A DNA stretch of 64,000 bases from Dallia pectoralis (lineage: Eukaryota > Chordata > Actinopteri > Esociformes > Umbridae): contig CM055747.1 in the NCBI GenBank assembly GCA_029465975.1, forward strand, positions 12,510,824-12,574,823, written 5' to 3'. The translations under genes and the position numbers were made by a program. The notes under the pieces were generated by a model. That model made no database searches and was not told where the DNA came from. It worked only from the letters and a program-made list of their open reading frames with translations. Shown piece by piece: positions 34,643-47,211 of the stretch (within the stretch, counting starts at the first letter, position 1; each line of letters starts with the position of its first letter).

Positions 34643-37264
34643 ATCTAGTGTAGTCGTGTTTCAGTATGCAGGATCTCTATTGGATGCTTGTCACATCTAG
34701 TGTAGTCATGTGTCACCATGCAGGATCTCTATTGGATGCTTGTCACATCTAGTGTAGTCATGTGTCACCATGCAGGATCTCTATTGGATGCTTGTCACAT
34801 CTAGTGTAGTCATGTGTCACCATGCAGGATCTCTATTGGATGCTTGTCACATCTAGTGTAGTCATGTGTCACCATGCAGGATCTCTATTGGATGCTTGTC
34901 ACATCTAGTGTTGTCATGTTTCAGTATGCAGGATCTCTATTGGATGCTTGTCACATCTAGTGTAGTCATGTGTCACCATGCAGGATCTCTATTGGATGCT
35001 TGTCACATCTAGTGTAGTCATGTTTCAGTATGCAGGATCTCTATTGGATGCTTGTCACATCTAGTGTAGTCATGTTTCAGTATGCAGGATCTCTATTGGA
35101 TGCTTGTCACATCTAGTGTAGTCATGTTTCAGTATGCAGGATCTCTATTGGATGCTTGTCACATCTAGTGTTGTCATGTTTCAGTATGCAGGATCTCTAT
35201 TGGATGCTTGTCACATCTAGTGTAGTCATGTTTCAGTATGCAGGATCTCTATTGGATGCTTGTCACATCTAGTGTAGTCATGTGTCACCATGCAGGATCT
35301 CTATTGGATGCTTGTCACATCTAGTGTTGTCATGTTTCAGTATGCAGGATCTCTATTGGATGTAGTCATGTTTTGTCACATCTAGTGTCATGTTTCAGTA
35401 TGCAGGATTCTATTGGATGCTTGTCACATCTAGTGTAGTCAGGATCAGGATCTCTATTGGATGCTTGTCACATCTAGTGTAGTCATGTTTCAGTATGCAG
35501 GATCTCTATTGGATGCTTGTCACATCTAGTGTAGTCATGTTTCAGTATGCAGGATCTCTATTGGATGCTTGTCACATCTAGTGTAGTCATGTTTCAGTAT
35601 GCAGGATCTCTATTGGATGCTTGTCACATCTAGTGTTGTCATGTTTCAGTATGCAGGATCTCTATTGGATGCTTGTCACATCTAGTGTAGTCATGTTTCA
35701 GTATGCAGGATCTCTATTGGATGCTTGTCACATCTAGTGTTGTCATGTTTCAGTATGCAGGATCTCTATTGGATGCTTGTCACATCTAGTGTAGTCATGT
35801 TTCAGTATGCAGGATCTCTATTGGATGCTTGTCACATCTAGTGTAGTCATGTGTCACCATGCAGGATCTCTATTGGATGCTTGTCACATCTAGTGTTGTC
35901 ATGTTTCAGTATGCAGGATCTCTATTGGATGCTTGTCACATCTAGTGTAGTCATGTTTCTGTATGCAGGATCTCTATTGGATGCTTGTCACATCTAGTGT
36001 AGTCATGTTTCAGTATGCAGGATCTCTATTGGATGCTTGTCACATCTAGTGTAGTCATGTTTCAGTATGCAGGATCTCTATTGGATGCTTGTCACATCTA
36101 GTGTAGTCATGTTTCAGTATGCAGGATCTCTATTGGATGCTTGTCACATCTAGTGTAGTCATGTGTCACCATGCAGGATCTCTATTGGATGCTTGTCACA
36201 TCTAGTGTAGTCATGTTTCAGTATGCAGGATCTCTATTGGATGCTTGTCACATCTAGTGTAGTCATGTTTCAGTATGCAGGATCTCTATTGGATGCTTGT
36301 CACATCTAGTGTAGTCATGTGTCACCATGCAGGATCTCTATTGGATGCTTGTCACATCTAGTGTAGTCATGTTTCAGTATGCAGGATCTCTATTGGATGC
36401 TTGTCACATCTAGTGTAGTCATGTGTCACCATGCAGGATCTCTATTGGATGCTTGTCACATCTAGTGTAGTCATGTTTCAGTATGCAGGATCTCTATTGG
36501 ATGCTTGTCACATCTAGTGTAGTCATGTTTCAGTATGCAGGATCTCTATTGGATGCTTGTCACATCTAGTGTAGTCATGTTTCAGTATGCAGGATCTCTA
36601 TTGGATGCTTGTCACATCTAGTGTTGTCATGTTTCAGTATGCAGGATCTCTATTGGATGCTTGTCACATCTAGTGTAGTCATGTGTCACCATGCAGGATC
36701 TCTATTGGATGCTTGTCACATCTAGTGTTGTCATGTTTCAGTATGCAGGATCTCTATTGGATGCTTGTCACATCTAGTGTAGTCATGTTTCAGTATGCAG
36801 GATCTCTATTGGATGCTTGTCACATCTAGTGTAGTCATGTTTCAGTATGCAGGATCTCTATTGGATGCTTGTCACATCTAGTGTAGTCATGTTTCAGTAT
36901 GCAGGATCTCTATTGGATGCTTGTCACATCTAGTGTAGTCATGTTTCAGTATGCAGGATCTCTATTGGATGCTTGTCACATCTAGTGTAGTCATGTGTCA
37001 CCATGCAGGATCTCTATTGGATGCTTGTCACATCTAGTGTAGTCATGTTTCAGTATGCAGGATCTCTATTGGATGCTTGTCACATCTAGTGTAGTCATGT
37101 TTCAGTATGCAGGATCTCTATTGGATGCTTGTCACATCTAGTGTAGTCATGTGTCACCATGCAGGATCTCTATTGGATGCTTGTCACATCTAGTGTAGTC
37201 ATGTTTCAGTATGCAGGATCTCTATTGGATGCTTGTCACATCTAGTGTAGTCATGTGTCAGCAT
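34643..37264. repeat. 52-bp minisatellite with two unit types
   Basis: About 50 units of tctagtgtagtcatgtttca followed by gtatgcaggatctctattgg and atgcttgtcaca. A second unit type has gtgtcaccatg for gtttcagtatg, and some units have gttgtc for gtagtc; the types alternate irregularly. One damaged cluster occurs at 35360-35450. Confidence 0.95.
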
Positions 37265-37269
37265 GTTTT

Positions 37270-39641
37270 CAGTGGTCTAGTCTGGTGTTTTCTACAGTGA
37301 ACCCAGGCTATCATAGGACAGGGCGTGGTCTAGACTGGTGTTTCCTAGAGTGAACCCAGGCTATCATAGGACAGGGTGTGGTCTAGTCTGGTGTTTCCTA
37401 GAGTGAACCCAGGTTATCATAGGACAGGGCGTGGTCTAGTCTGGTGTTTCCTAGAGTGAACCCAGGTTATCATAGGACAGGGCGTGGTCTAGTCTGGTGT
37501 TTCCTAGAGTGAACCCAGGTTATCATAGGACAGGGCGTGGTCTAGTCTGGTGTTTCCTAGAGTGAACCCAGGTTATCATAGGACAGGGTGTGGTCTAGTC
37601 TGGTGTTTCCTAGAGTGAACCCAGGTTATCATAGGACAGGGCGTGGTCTAGTCTGGTGTTTCCTAGAGTGAACCCAGGTTATCATAGGACAGGGCGTGGT
37701 CTAGTCTGGTGTTTCCTAGAGTGAACCCAGGTTATCATAGGACAGAGTGTGGTCTAGTCTGGTGTTTCCTAGAGTGAACCCAGGTTATCATAGGACAGAG
37801 TGTGGTCTAGTCTGGTGTTTCCTAGAGTGAACCCAGGCTATCATAGGACAGGGCATGGTCTAGTCTGGTGTTTCCTAGAGTGAACCCAGGCTATCATAGG
37901 ACAGAGTGTGGTCTAGTCTGGTGTTTCCTAGAGTGAACCCAGGTTATCATAGGACAGAGTGTGGTCTAGTCTGGTGTTTCCTAGAGTGAACCCAGGCTAT
38001 CATAGGACAGGCTGTGGTCTAGTCTGGTGTTTCCTAGAGTGAACCCAGGCTATCATAGGACAGGGCGTGGTCTAGTCTGGTGTTTCCTAGAGTGAACCCA
38101 GGCTATCATAGGACAGGGCGTAGTCTAGTCTGGTGTTTCCTAGAGTGAACCCAGGTTATCATAGGACAGGGCGTGGTCTAGTCTGGTGTTTCCTAGAGTG
38201 AACGCAGGCTATCATAGGACAGGGCGTGGACTAGTCTGGTGTTTCCTAGAGTGAACCCAGGTTATCATAGGACAGGGTGTGGTCTAGTCTGGTGTTTCCT
38301 AGAGTGAACCCAGGTTATCATAGGACAGGGCGTGGTCTAGTCTGGTGTTTCCTAGAGGGAACCCAGGCTATCATAGGACTGGGCGTGGTCTAGTCTGGTG
38401 TTTCCTAGAGTGAACCCAGGCTATCATAGGACAGGGTGTGGTCTAGTCTGGTGTTTCTTAGAGTGAACCCAGGTTATCATAAGACAGGGCGTGGTCTAGT
38501 CTGGTGTTTCCTAGAGTGAACCCAGGCTATCATAGGACAGGGCGTGGTCTAGTCTGGTGTTTCCTAGAGTGAACCCAGGTTATCATAGGACAGGGTGTGG
38601 TCTAGTCTGGTGTTTCCTAGAGTGAACCCAGGCTATCATAGGACAGGGCGTGGTCTAGTCTGGTGTTTCTTAGTGTGAACCCAGGTTATCATAGGACAGG
38701 GCGTGGTCTAGTCTGGTGTTTCCTAGAGTGAACCCAGGCTATCATAGGACAGGGCGTGGTCTAGTCTGGTGTTTCCTAGAGTGAACCCAGGTTATCATAG
38801 GACAGGGTGTGGTCTAGTCTGGTGTTTCCTAGAATGAACCCAGGCTATCATAGGACAGGGTGTGGTCTAGTCTGGTGTTTCCTAGAGTGAACCCAGGCTA
38901 TCATAGGACAGGGTGTGGTCTGGTCTAGTCTGGTGTTTCTAGTCTGGTGAGTGAACCCAGGTTATCATAGGACAGGGTGTGGTCTAGTCTGGTGTTTCCT
39001 AGAGTGAACCCAGGCTATCATAGGACAAGGTGTGGTCTAGTCTGGTGTTTCCTAGAGTGAACCCAGGCTATCATAGGACAGGGCGTGGTCTAGTCTGGGT
39101 CTGAACCCAGTCTGGTGTTAGTCTGGTGAGTGAACCCAGGCTATCATAGGACAGGGCATGGTCTAGTCTGGTGTTTCCTAGAGTGAACCCAGGTTATCAT
39201 AGGACAGGGTGTGGTCTAGTCTGGTGTTTCCTAGAGTGAACCCAGGCTATCATAGGACAGGGCATGGTCTAGTCTGGTGTTTCCTAGAGTGAACCCAGGT
39301 TATCATAGGACAGAGTGTGGTCTAGTCTGGTGTTTCCTAGAGTGAACCCAGGCTATCATAGGACAGGGTGTGGTCTAGTCTGGTGTTTCCTAGAGTGAAC
39401 CCAGGCTATCATAGGACAGGCTGTGGTCTAGTCTGGTGTTTCCTAGAGTGAACCCAGGCTATCATAGGACAGGGCGTGGTCTAGTCTGGTGTTTCCTAGA
39501 GTGAACCCAGGCTATCATAGGACAGGGCGTAGTCTAGTCTGGTGTTTCCTAGAGTGAACCCAGGTTATCATATGACAGGGCGTGGTCTAGTCTGGTGTTT
39601 CCTAGAGTGAACGCAGGCTATCATAGGACAGGGCGTGGACT
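37270..39641. repeat. 53-bp minisatellite
   Basis: About 45 units of gtggtctagtctggtgtttc followed by ctagagtgaacccaggttat and cataggacagggc, directly abutting the 52-bp array. Rare variants gggcgtagtc (38116, 39525) and aacgcaggct (38201, 39610) recur with the same 1409-bp shift, marking a block duplication. Confidence 0.95.
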
Positions 39642-40035
39642 AGACTCTCTCTTTCTCTGTGCTCTCTCTCTCTCTCTCTCGGTCTGTGTTCTTTCTGTGT
39701 CTTTGCTCTCTCTGTGTCTGTGCTCTTTCTGTGTCTGTGCTCTCTCTGTGTCTGTGCTCTCTCTGTGTCTGTGCTCTCTCTGTGTCTGTGCTCTTTCTGT
39801 GTCTGTGCTCTCTCTGTGTCTGTGCTCTCTCTGTGTCTGTGCTCTTTCTGTGTCTGTGCTCTCTCTGTGTCTGTGCTCTCTCTGTGTCTGTGCTCTTTCT
39901 GTGTCTGTGCTCTCTCTGTGTCTGTGCTCTCTCTGTGTCTGTGCTCTTTCTGTGTCTGTGCTCTCTCTGTGTCTGTGCTCTCTCTGTGTCTGTGCTCTCT
40001 CTTTCTCTCTTTCTGTCTGTTCTCTCTCTCATCAT
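39642..40035. repeat. 17-bp CT/GT minisatellite
   Basis: Units of tgctctctctgtgtctg, every third one tgctctttctgtgtctg, so a 51-bp higher-order period. Because 51 is a multiple of three, ORFs of 130-190 codons appear on both strands; none is a gene. Confidence 0.95.
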
Positions 40036-41286
40036 CATCAGAGTGCTTCCTCAATCCACACATGCAATTGTTTTTCTTTTTATTGGTGAGAGCGATCGAT
40101 ATTGACCTTATTTCCTTCTGCCCCTGCCCCCCCCTCTGGTCTGAGGGCGGTTCCAGTGAGACGTGGGGGAGAGCTGACATGTAGACACTCTGGTAATGGA
40201 GGGAAAGGCGGACTGTCCCCCAGCCAAGTCAGCACTTTCCCAGCAGCACTCTGAAACCACACCTAACCGCTTAACGGAAAACACGGCGATTTCATACCTG
40301 CTCTAATACCTATTAAAGAGCCTAAGTTGCACACAGAGAGTGCCTCCGCTGAAATGGACCCTGTCTCCATTCGAAATGGAGCGGCAGACTTTACTTAACG
40401 ACTTTACACGAGCTTAATGGTTCCCGGTTCCTGGAAATCTGTTTGTGGGATGGGCAAGGAGGCTCGCTCTGCTAGATGTGTTCTGCTGGGATCAGTTGTG
40501 TGGCAGAGGTCATTTCTTCTGTGTGGGGCCAGAGACTGTATTGTACAGGGGCTTGCCGCGGGAGGTTTAACGCAGTGCATTTTGGGATGTGACAAGCAGG
40601 TATGACAGGATGCTTCCTGACAGAGACACGAATCCATGGGGAAAGAAACAAACAGGTGTGTCTGTGTTCAGTGACGGGTGTCAGAATTGTGTCACGACGC
40701 TGCACGGAGCTGGAGAAAAAAGTGCCGCTGAAGCTGACGGAGGCATCTGTACAGAGCTGTCAGCTCCAAGTGGTCAACGATAGACACTTAGTAACCTATA
40801 GCTACGTATGCAGCTGCATGAATGACATGGTCATGAACGAGATGCCTTCAAAAAGCCATGCTGTGCACTAGATTGTTCATCCTTGAAACATTCCCCTGGA
40901 CAGCCACCACAGTATTGCACTGTAGGCCAGCAAATTGTACTGACCCTGGAGGTATAATGTACATCTGTCAGACAGCAGTTGAGAGATGAAACAGCTCACT
41001 GAAACATTTAAGCTATTATGTGGCTATGTTCTCTGCTTACTATTAAGTATATATATTGTTTGTAAATATGAAAGCAATTTGTCTAGTTTCTACATTTTCA
41101 ATGGGTAAATGGTTAGCAATCCATACATTTTCTTTCAGAGCATTTTTTCAGAGATTTTAACAGAATTTATTTACGTGAAAGAAACAGATCCAGTTAGTAT
41201 CAGAGCTGTGATGCAACCAAAAGAATGAGGGGAAAACAGTAAATAATAAACACATAATAATATTGGTGAGAATAATGTTAATATAC
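40036..41286. other. Intron, no feature recognised
   Basis: About 1.25 kb of ordinary mixed sequence; small ORFs (up to 89 codons) have no similarity I recognise. Confidence 0.45.
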
Positions 41287-41830
41287 AGTGCCTTTGTAAA
41301 GTATTCTGTGCCTTTGTAAAGTATTCTGTGCCTTTGGAAAGTATTAATTGCCTTTGGAAAGTATTAATTGCCTTTGTAAAGTATTCTGTGCCTTTGTAAA
41401 GTATTGCCTTCAGAAAGTATTCTGTGGCTACAGAAAGTATTCTGTGCTTTTGGAGAGTATTGAGTGCCTTTGGAAAGTATTCTGTGTCTTTGGAAAGTAT
41501 TAATTGCCTTTGTAAAGTATTATGTGCCTTTGGAAAGTATTCTGTGCCTTTGGAAAGTATTAATTGCCTTTGGAAAGTATTCTGTGCCTTTGGAAAGTAT
41601 TCTGTGCCTTTGGAAAGTATTAATTGCCTTTGTAAAGTATGAATTGCCTTTCGAAAGTATTCTGTGCCTTTGTAACGTATTTATTGCCTTTGTAAAGTAT
41701 TCTGTGCCTTTGTAACGTATTTATTTGCCTTTGTAAAGTATTCTGTGCCTTTGTAAAGTATTGTGTGGCTTCGGAAAGTATTCTGTGGCTTTTGGAGAGT
41801 ATTGAGTGCTTTTGGAGAGTATTGAGTGCC
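41287..41830. repeat. 20-bp array derived from a Tc1 terminal repeat
   Basis: About 27 units of tgcctttggaaagtattctg and variants (tgtaaag, taattgcc). The unit resembles the outer terminal repeat of a fish Tc1-like family (agtgccttcrgaaagtattc), and decayed Tc1 sequence follows directly. Confidence 0.88.
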
Positions 41831-42500
41831 TTTCTCCAGATATTGATGCGTTACAGACTAAATAAGTGGGATTTTTGCCAATTACTTGAAAATAAAAACA
41901 TTTTTTTACATGCATAACTATAACTATTACATTAATGTCCATTGCCAAAACCCTCCAAAACCCACCCTCCTGGCTGGATATTTCGCCAAACTTAATAACA
42001 GGGAAGTGACCAAAAACACAGTGGCCATTCTAACAGATCTTCAGAGTTTCTCTGCAGGAATGAATAAACCCACTAGGATGACAACCAGCTATGCAGTGTC
42101 TCATTAATTAGACATTCATGGTTGAGTGGTTTGATGGAAGCCACTTCTGAGTAAAAAGGCATATGACATGCCACCTGAAGGGCTCTGAAAGTACAAGGAA
42201 AACAATTCAAACATGATTCATGATGATGGTGCAAGCATCATGCCATGGGGATGCTTCTTAGCAGCAGGGACCGGGAGACTGGTCAAGATTGAGGGAATGA
42301 TGAAAGAGCAAAATACAGAAAGGTCCTTCAGGAAATTGTCATCCAGAGAACACAGACTGTAATGAAGATTCATCTTTCAGTATGAGAACAACCTGAAGCA
42401 CAAAGCTAAGGATTCGGAGCAAGCGCTGTGTGCAGTTGACATAAAGCTGGGGCAACAGTGGTACAGGGAAGATATTCCAAATGTGCTCTAATTAGGGGCT
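41831..42500 (+). pseudogene. Decayed Tc1-like transposase
   Basis: Plus-strand relic in family order: a segment like agggaagtgaccaaaaacac, then ggaagccacttctgagtaaa, then gcaagcatcatgccatgggg with atgcttcttagcagcaggga, then gaccgggagactggtcaaga. These correspond to the middle of a Tc1-like transposase (SIMLWGCF-type segment). Many frameshifts and stops; no usable ORF. Confidence 0.82.
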
Positions 42501-44085
42501 GTGGCAGACTGACTGAATAATGATGTAACGAATGAAAGTTTTCACAGACGATCATTCCACTGGGTTCCTTAACTTAGAGATCCCCCCCCCCCAACCACCA
42601 CAGTCACAACTGCTTCTCCATGGTTGAGTGAGCGGACAACAGCCTGGACACAAGCTGCTGTCCTCCATTTCTCCTGTGAGTAAAAGGGGTGAAGCTGCGG
42701 TGTGTCATGTTCGAGCTACGGTGTGCACTTGACGAGGTGTCAGACACAGCGCTATGCCTCCTCCCCTCTGCACCTCCTTCTGAAGCTCCATACCTCCCTC
42801 CTCCCCATTTCTTCTCCCACAACTCTGTACCTCCCACCTGCCCTCTGTCCCTCCTTCCACACTTCCGTACCTCCCGTCTCGCCTCCGTCGCTCCTTCCAC
42901 AGCACCGTGGCACCACCTATAGAAATATGTTTTTTAATAAAGAGCCCGGACGGTAAACGGCCGCTCCACTAGCAATAAAAATGAGGGATCTGAGGCCCTC
43001 GGCTGAGGAGCGTCTGGAGGAAATAGGACTGCAATGACACAGTGCTCCCGACAGCGAGGCTGGCGGCTTAATGTGAGGGACCCAGACACAGCTGGACTGT
43101 ATAGATCCCCTGTGTGTAAGTGTGCGTGTGTGTTTGAAGACGGGGAGGCGTGTTTGTGGGAGGGGAGGCGTCTGGTGGGGCGTGTGTCCCTCTACCGTTG
43201 GGTCAGCTTTCTTTTCATTATTCTTAAAAGCCGTTTGAAATTCATTTCAGTTAGTAACCAGCGGGCAACACAGGGTACCCTGGTGAGGAAGGACATGGAA
43301 CTGATCTGCATTCAGAGCCTGTGACGCTGTGGTAGAGGAGGTCACAGGCTCTGAATGGGATGGGAGGAGGACAGAGAGGAGTGAGAGGAGGACTGAGAGA
43401 ATGAGGAAGAAGAGTAGAAGGGATGGCTTCTGAGGACTTCCTTCTTCCAAGGTATTACTTTTAACATTGGTCAGAAAGGATGTCATGTTCTGTGTCGTTT
43501 CCTCTGTGGTCAAGGAAGGTTTGGTCATTCTGAGGCTCGGATAAAGGCAGTCAATAAAATACAAAACCGTCGGCCAAATCAGAAATTCTGGATCCAGGCT
43601 CATGAAAACATGCCCCTTTTGGAGGCCCTAGGTGAAATCAATTCAGTCAAACCTGCATTTCATTATTTAAGCCGTAACTATCATATTCAATGGGGTAAAT
43701 CTACAACATGTAAATGTTCTGTCAGGACAACCAGCCCTCATGAATAGACTTTAGTTATTCTGAATTAGAAAATTCAAACCCAAGATTGAAATTGTAAAAA
43801 AGACCACATCGAAACAACATTACTAATGTGAGTTTGAATGAATTCCAGCCTGAACAAAGCGAACAGGGTTGCATAAACAGCTTCTGGACATGCAGGACAT
43901 TTAACTCTGATATGTGGAATCTATAATAATCCATAAACAGGGAGCAAGTGAAAACAATACTGGAGGAAGACGGTACCTGATTGAAATTTCATGAACACAA
44001 AAGAATTTTGCAACACGTAAATAAGCAATTAGACGTGAATAGACGTGGACAGAATCACACCTGTGCCGGCAGAGACCCCGGACAA
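42501..44085. other. Intron, no feature recognised
   Basis: Includes a short C run near 42585 and a pyrimidine-rich stretch at 42760-42900. The ORFs seen (up to 118 codons) have no recognisable similarity. Confidence 0.45.
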
Positions 44086-44714
44086 TACAGGGGATATAAA
44101 AGTCTACACACCCCTGTAAAAAGCCAGGTTTAAGATAAAATGACAGGTTTTGGTTATGTGAGCAAATGACACAAAAATAAATAATGTCAGAACTTTAAGC
44201 ACCTTTAATGTGACCTATAACATGAATAATTCAATTGACGAACAAACTGCAATCGTTGAGGCGTTAAAAAAATTAATGCAAACCTAACAACAACCTGGTT
44301 GCATAAGTGTGCACACCCTCTTGTAACTGGGGATGTGGCTGTGTTCAGAATTAACCAATCAGATTCAAACTCATGTTAAATAGAAGTCATTACACCTGCC
44401 ATCGTTTAAAGTGACTCTGATTAATCACAAATAAAGGGTCAGCTGTTCCACTAGGATTTTCCTGACATTTTCTTAATTGCAGAGCTTCCAAAGCATCAGA
44501 GGGACCTCATTGTTGAAATATATCAGTCAGGAGAAGGGTACAAAATGATTTCCAAAGCATTAGATATACCATGGAACACAGTGAAGACAGTCATCATTAA
44601 GTGGAAAAAATAAGGCACAACAGAGACATAACCAAGAACTAGACGTCCCTCGAAATGTATGAAAAGACGAGAAGAAAACTGGTCAGGTAAGCTTCCAAGA
44701 GGCCTACAGCAACA

Positions 44715-45961
44715 TTAACACTAGAAGCGCTGGAAGTGGGTCATCAGGACTGGAGGCACTATATAAACGTACAGAAATCAGCTTTTAGGAATTCTCCTAG
44801 TTATACATGCTTTATCCCCCCATCTTTTTTCTGTTCCGAATTTAAAGCTATTTTGCTGGAATTACGTGCGAACGCGCTCTCCGCCATTTTGTTTGTATTT
44901 TCTTCCCTCTGTAGGTGGTGTCTGTTACCAGGTGGTGCATATAACAGAGAAATCAAGGAGCAATATCTGCAAATTAATATCGATGACCGAACGTGATATT
45001 CATCACACTTAAATTACCACACTGATTATTTTAAATGTAACCAAATTAATTTTAAGTTATTGTAGACAATAGTGGGTTAGCATGAATGACATGACCTGAA
45101 TATTGTTCTGTTGCTTCTGTGTAAAGAGACGGCATCAGGGAACGACAAACTTATGTAGGCTACGCTTCACAGCCAATCACATTCAAAAGATTATATTTCA
45201 AAGACTAATGGCCTAATGAAACAATAGGCAATTGATAATAACTTATGCATAAACAAGTAGTAGGCTATCTAAAGGAAATATAATACATTTTATATACACA
45301 ATATAATACATATTGGAAATATAATACATAGGCTAAAGTTGAAATTAGCGTTTATTCAAATTGCAAAAATTGAAATTGCACTTTTCTTTCCGTGCCATCT
45401 CTTGCGGGTTCTTCCACAGAGTAACAAGTAGACTCAATCTCAGATTCAGACTATGAACGTGTCTACTTTTGTCATCAAAACGCAGATAGCTTCTGCTATC
45501 TCATATTTTATCTGTCTCTTTTAACACACTGGGTTGGAATATGGCACCTTAAAATATACTCCAGAAAAATCGTTTTTTTCTCTCGGTTTATACGTTACGT
45601 GTTTCTCTGTACTATTTTCATGTCAGTGTTTTATTTATTTTGTTTATTTTCTCTGTGTGTATAAGAAATGTAGGTTTAAACATTGTTAACACTTCATTGT
45701 GTTATTTGATGGGGAAAAAATTCCAACAGTAATTTGTAAGCTAATAACCTACCTTAACCATTGAGAGATATTGACAATGACAATGATCAATATTGAACAA
45801 TTTGTCAACATACAATGTAGAAATCGAGGAAAAACAGAACAAGTTGTCCCAGCTCGTTCGTATTCTACGTTATATGTATAATTGCATAGTGATTATTATT
45901 CTAATACTTGTTTTAACTAAATCATCAACGCAAAGCACCGCCAAGTGCCTAGAATGGTTAA
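44715..45961. mobile_element. Possible piggyBac-like insertion in the Tc1 copy
   Basis: Transposase sequence breaks exactly at a TTAA (44715-44718) followed by cactagaagcgctgg. A second TTAA (45958-45961) is preceded by aagtgcctagaatgg, loosely the inverse. No transposase seen. The right boundary is weak because Tc1 sequence does not resume there but only at about 46815. Confidence 0.35.
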
Positions 45962-46629
45962 CATTTTGCAAAAAAACTCAGCTCAGCAAGTTCAGAGACT
46001 TCGTTCTTTAGGCTGCATTAACATGTGACTAGGTGATCGAGGGAAACGATGCAATAGGCCAGCCCTCAGATCATCTCCACCAAATCCCAAGTCTCCCAGT
46101 AATGAACAAGACCGGGCCCTAACTTTAGGCTTTTTTACAGGATTGTGCCTCTCCCTAGGATTATCCGATTGACCCCAAACAACGCTTGTTGTATTCGGGC
46201 TGATCTTCCTGTCAAATGTCGACAATTTGCGAGTCCGTAAGCTGAAGCGTCGCTGAGAGATGTAATGTTTTGCTTACAATATTTGAACCGTAGGCTATAT
46301 TAAAAAATACATTACATCAGTGTTTTCATAATGGACAATTGTTTTTTCTGTCAATATTTTATATTTTCCATTGTTTCTGTTACGTTACAGGTTGTGTCAC
46401 CTGCTGCAGATCCAGTCACCTCAAGTGGCAGTAGCTTCACAGGCAGACTTACGAAAACACAAAGTGTCGTTTAAGTTTGCATTTATTTGTTATCTCCTTT
46501 AGTGTTTCACATTAGTACATTTTAAACTTGCTTCGCAACACAGACAAGGTGAATTTACTATTGATGGTGCGAAAGCTCTGTCACCAAACAATGAAATGTT
46601 TTCTCGCGCAAATACAACATATTCACGCA

Positions 46630-46669
46630 GTAATATTGTGCTATAATTTTTTTTATAGCACAATATTAC
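46630..46669. repeat. Perfect 17-bp inverted repeat
   Basis: Arms gtaatattgtgctataa (46630-46646) and its complement (46653-46669) are separated by six T residues. It lies in the non-Tc1 insert. Confidence 0.85.
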
Positions 46670-47211
46670 CACATAGTGTGTTGATAGCATTCTAACCGTG
46701 TAACATTTGAATAAACACAATTTGAATAAAGCTATTTTCAACATTATATAACATGTTGTTATTATACTTTTTTTCTTGATTTCCCGGCTGTGCATTTGCT
46801 GTCATTTCAAACTTTCCCCTGAATCCAATTGAATATCCGTGGGGTGATCTGAAGAGAGCTGTGTACAGGAGATGTCCTCGCAATCTGACAGATTTGAAGT
46901 GCTTTTTCAAAGAAGAGTGGGCAAATATTGCCAAGTCAAGATGTGCCATGCTAATAGACTCCTACCCCAAAAGACTGAGTGCTGTAATAAAATCAAAAGG
47001 TGCTTCAACAAAGTCTTAGTTTAAGGGTGTCTAAACTAATGGCAACTAGGTTATTGTAAGTTTTTATAATTCATTTTGTTTTTCCATTGAATTGTTCACG
47101 TTATAGGTTACATTAAAGGTGATAAAAGTTCTGACATGATTTATCTTGGTCTCATTTTTCGAATCACAAAAATCTGCCATTTTAACAGGGTTATCCACTG
47201 TACATAGTGAT

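Larger units (their letters stand above)
44086..47202 (+). mobile_element. Tc1-like transposon, split by other sequence
   Basis: The left end tacaggggatataaaagtct with acacacccctg and the right end ttaacagggttatccactgta belong to one teleost Tc1-like family. The first transposase part is at about 44470-44715 (cttccaaagcatcagaggga, gtgaagacagtcatcattaag) and the last part at about 46815-47020 (tggggtgatctgaagagagc, aagaagagtgggcaaatatt, aagactgagtgctgtaataa). Between them the middle of the gene is replaced by about 2.1 kb of unrelated sequence (44719-46800). Stops and frameshifts make it inactive. Confidence 0.82.

Noticed and set aside
34643..37264. CRISPR-like regular direct repeats
   Set aside because: Head-to-tail units without unique spacers in a vertebrate intron; a minisatellite. 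The same holds for the other arrays.
39602..40180. 192-codon minus ORF with THRHRES-type repeats
   Set aside because: Artefact of the 51-bp higher-order period in a CT/GT array.
43247..43603. 118-codon minus ORF
   Set aside because: Low-complexity Leu/Ser stretch, no domain, overlapping ORF on the other strand; treated as chance.
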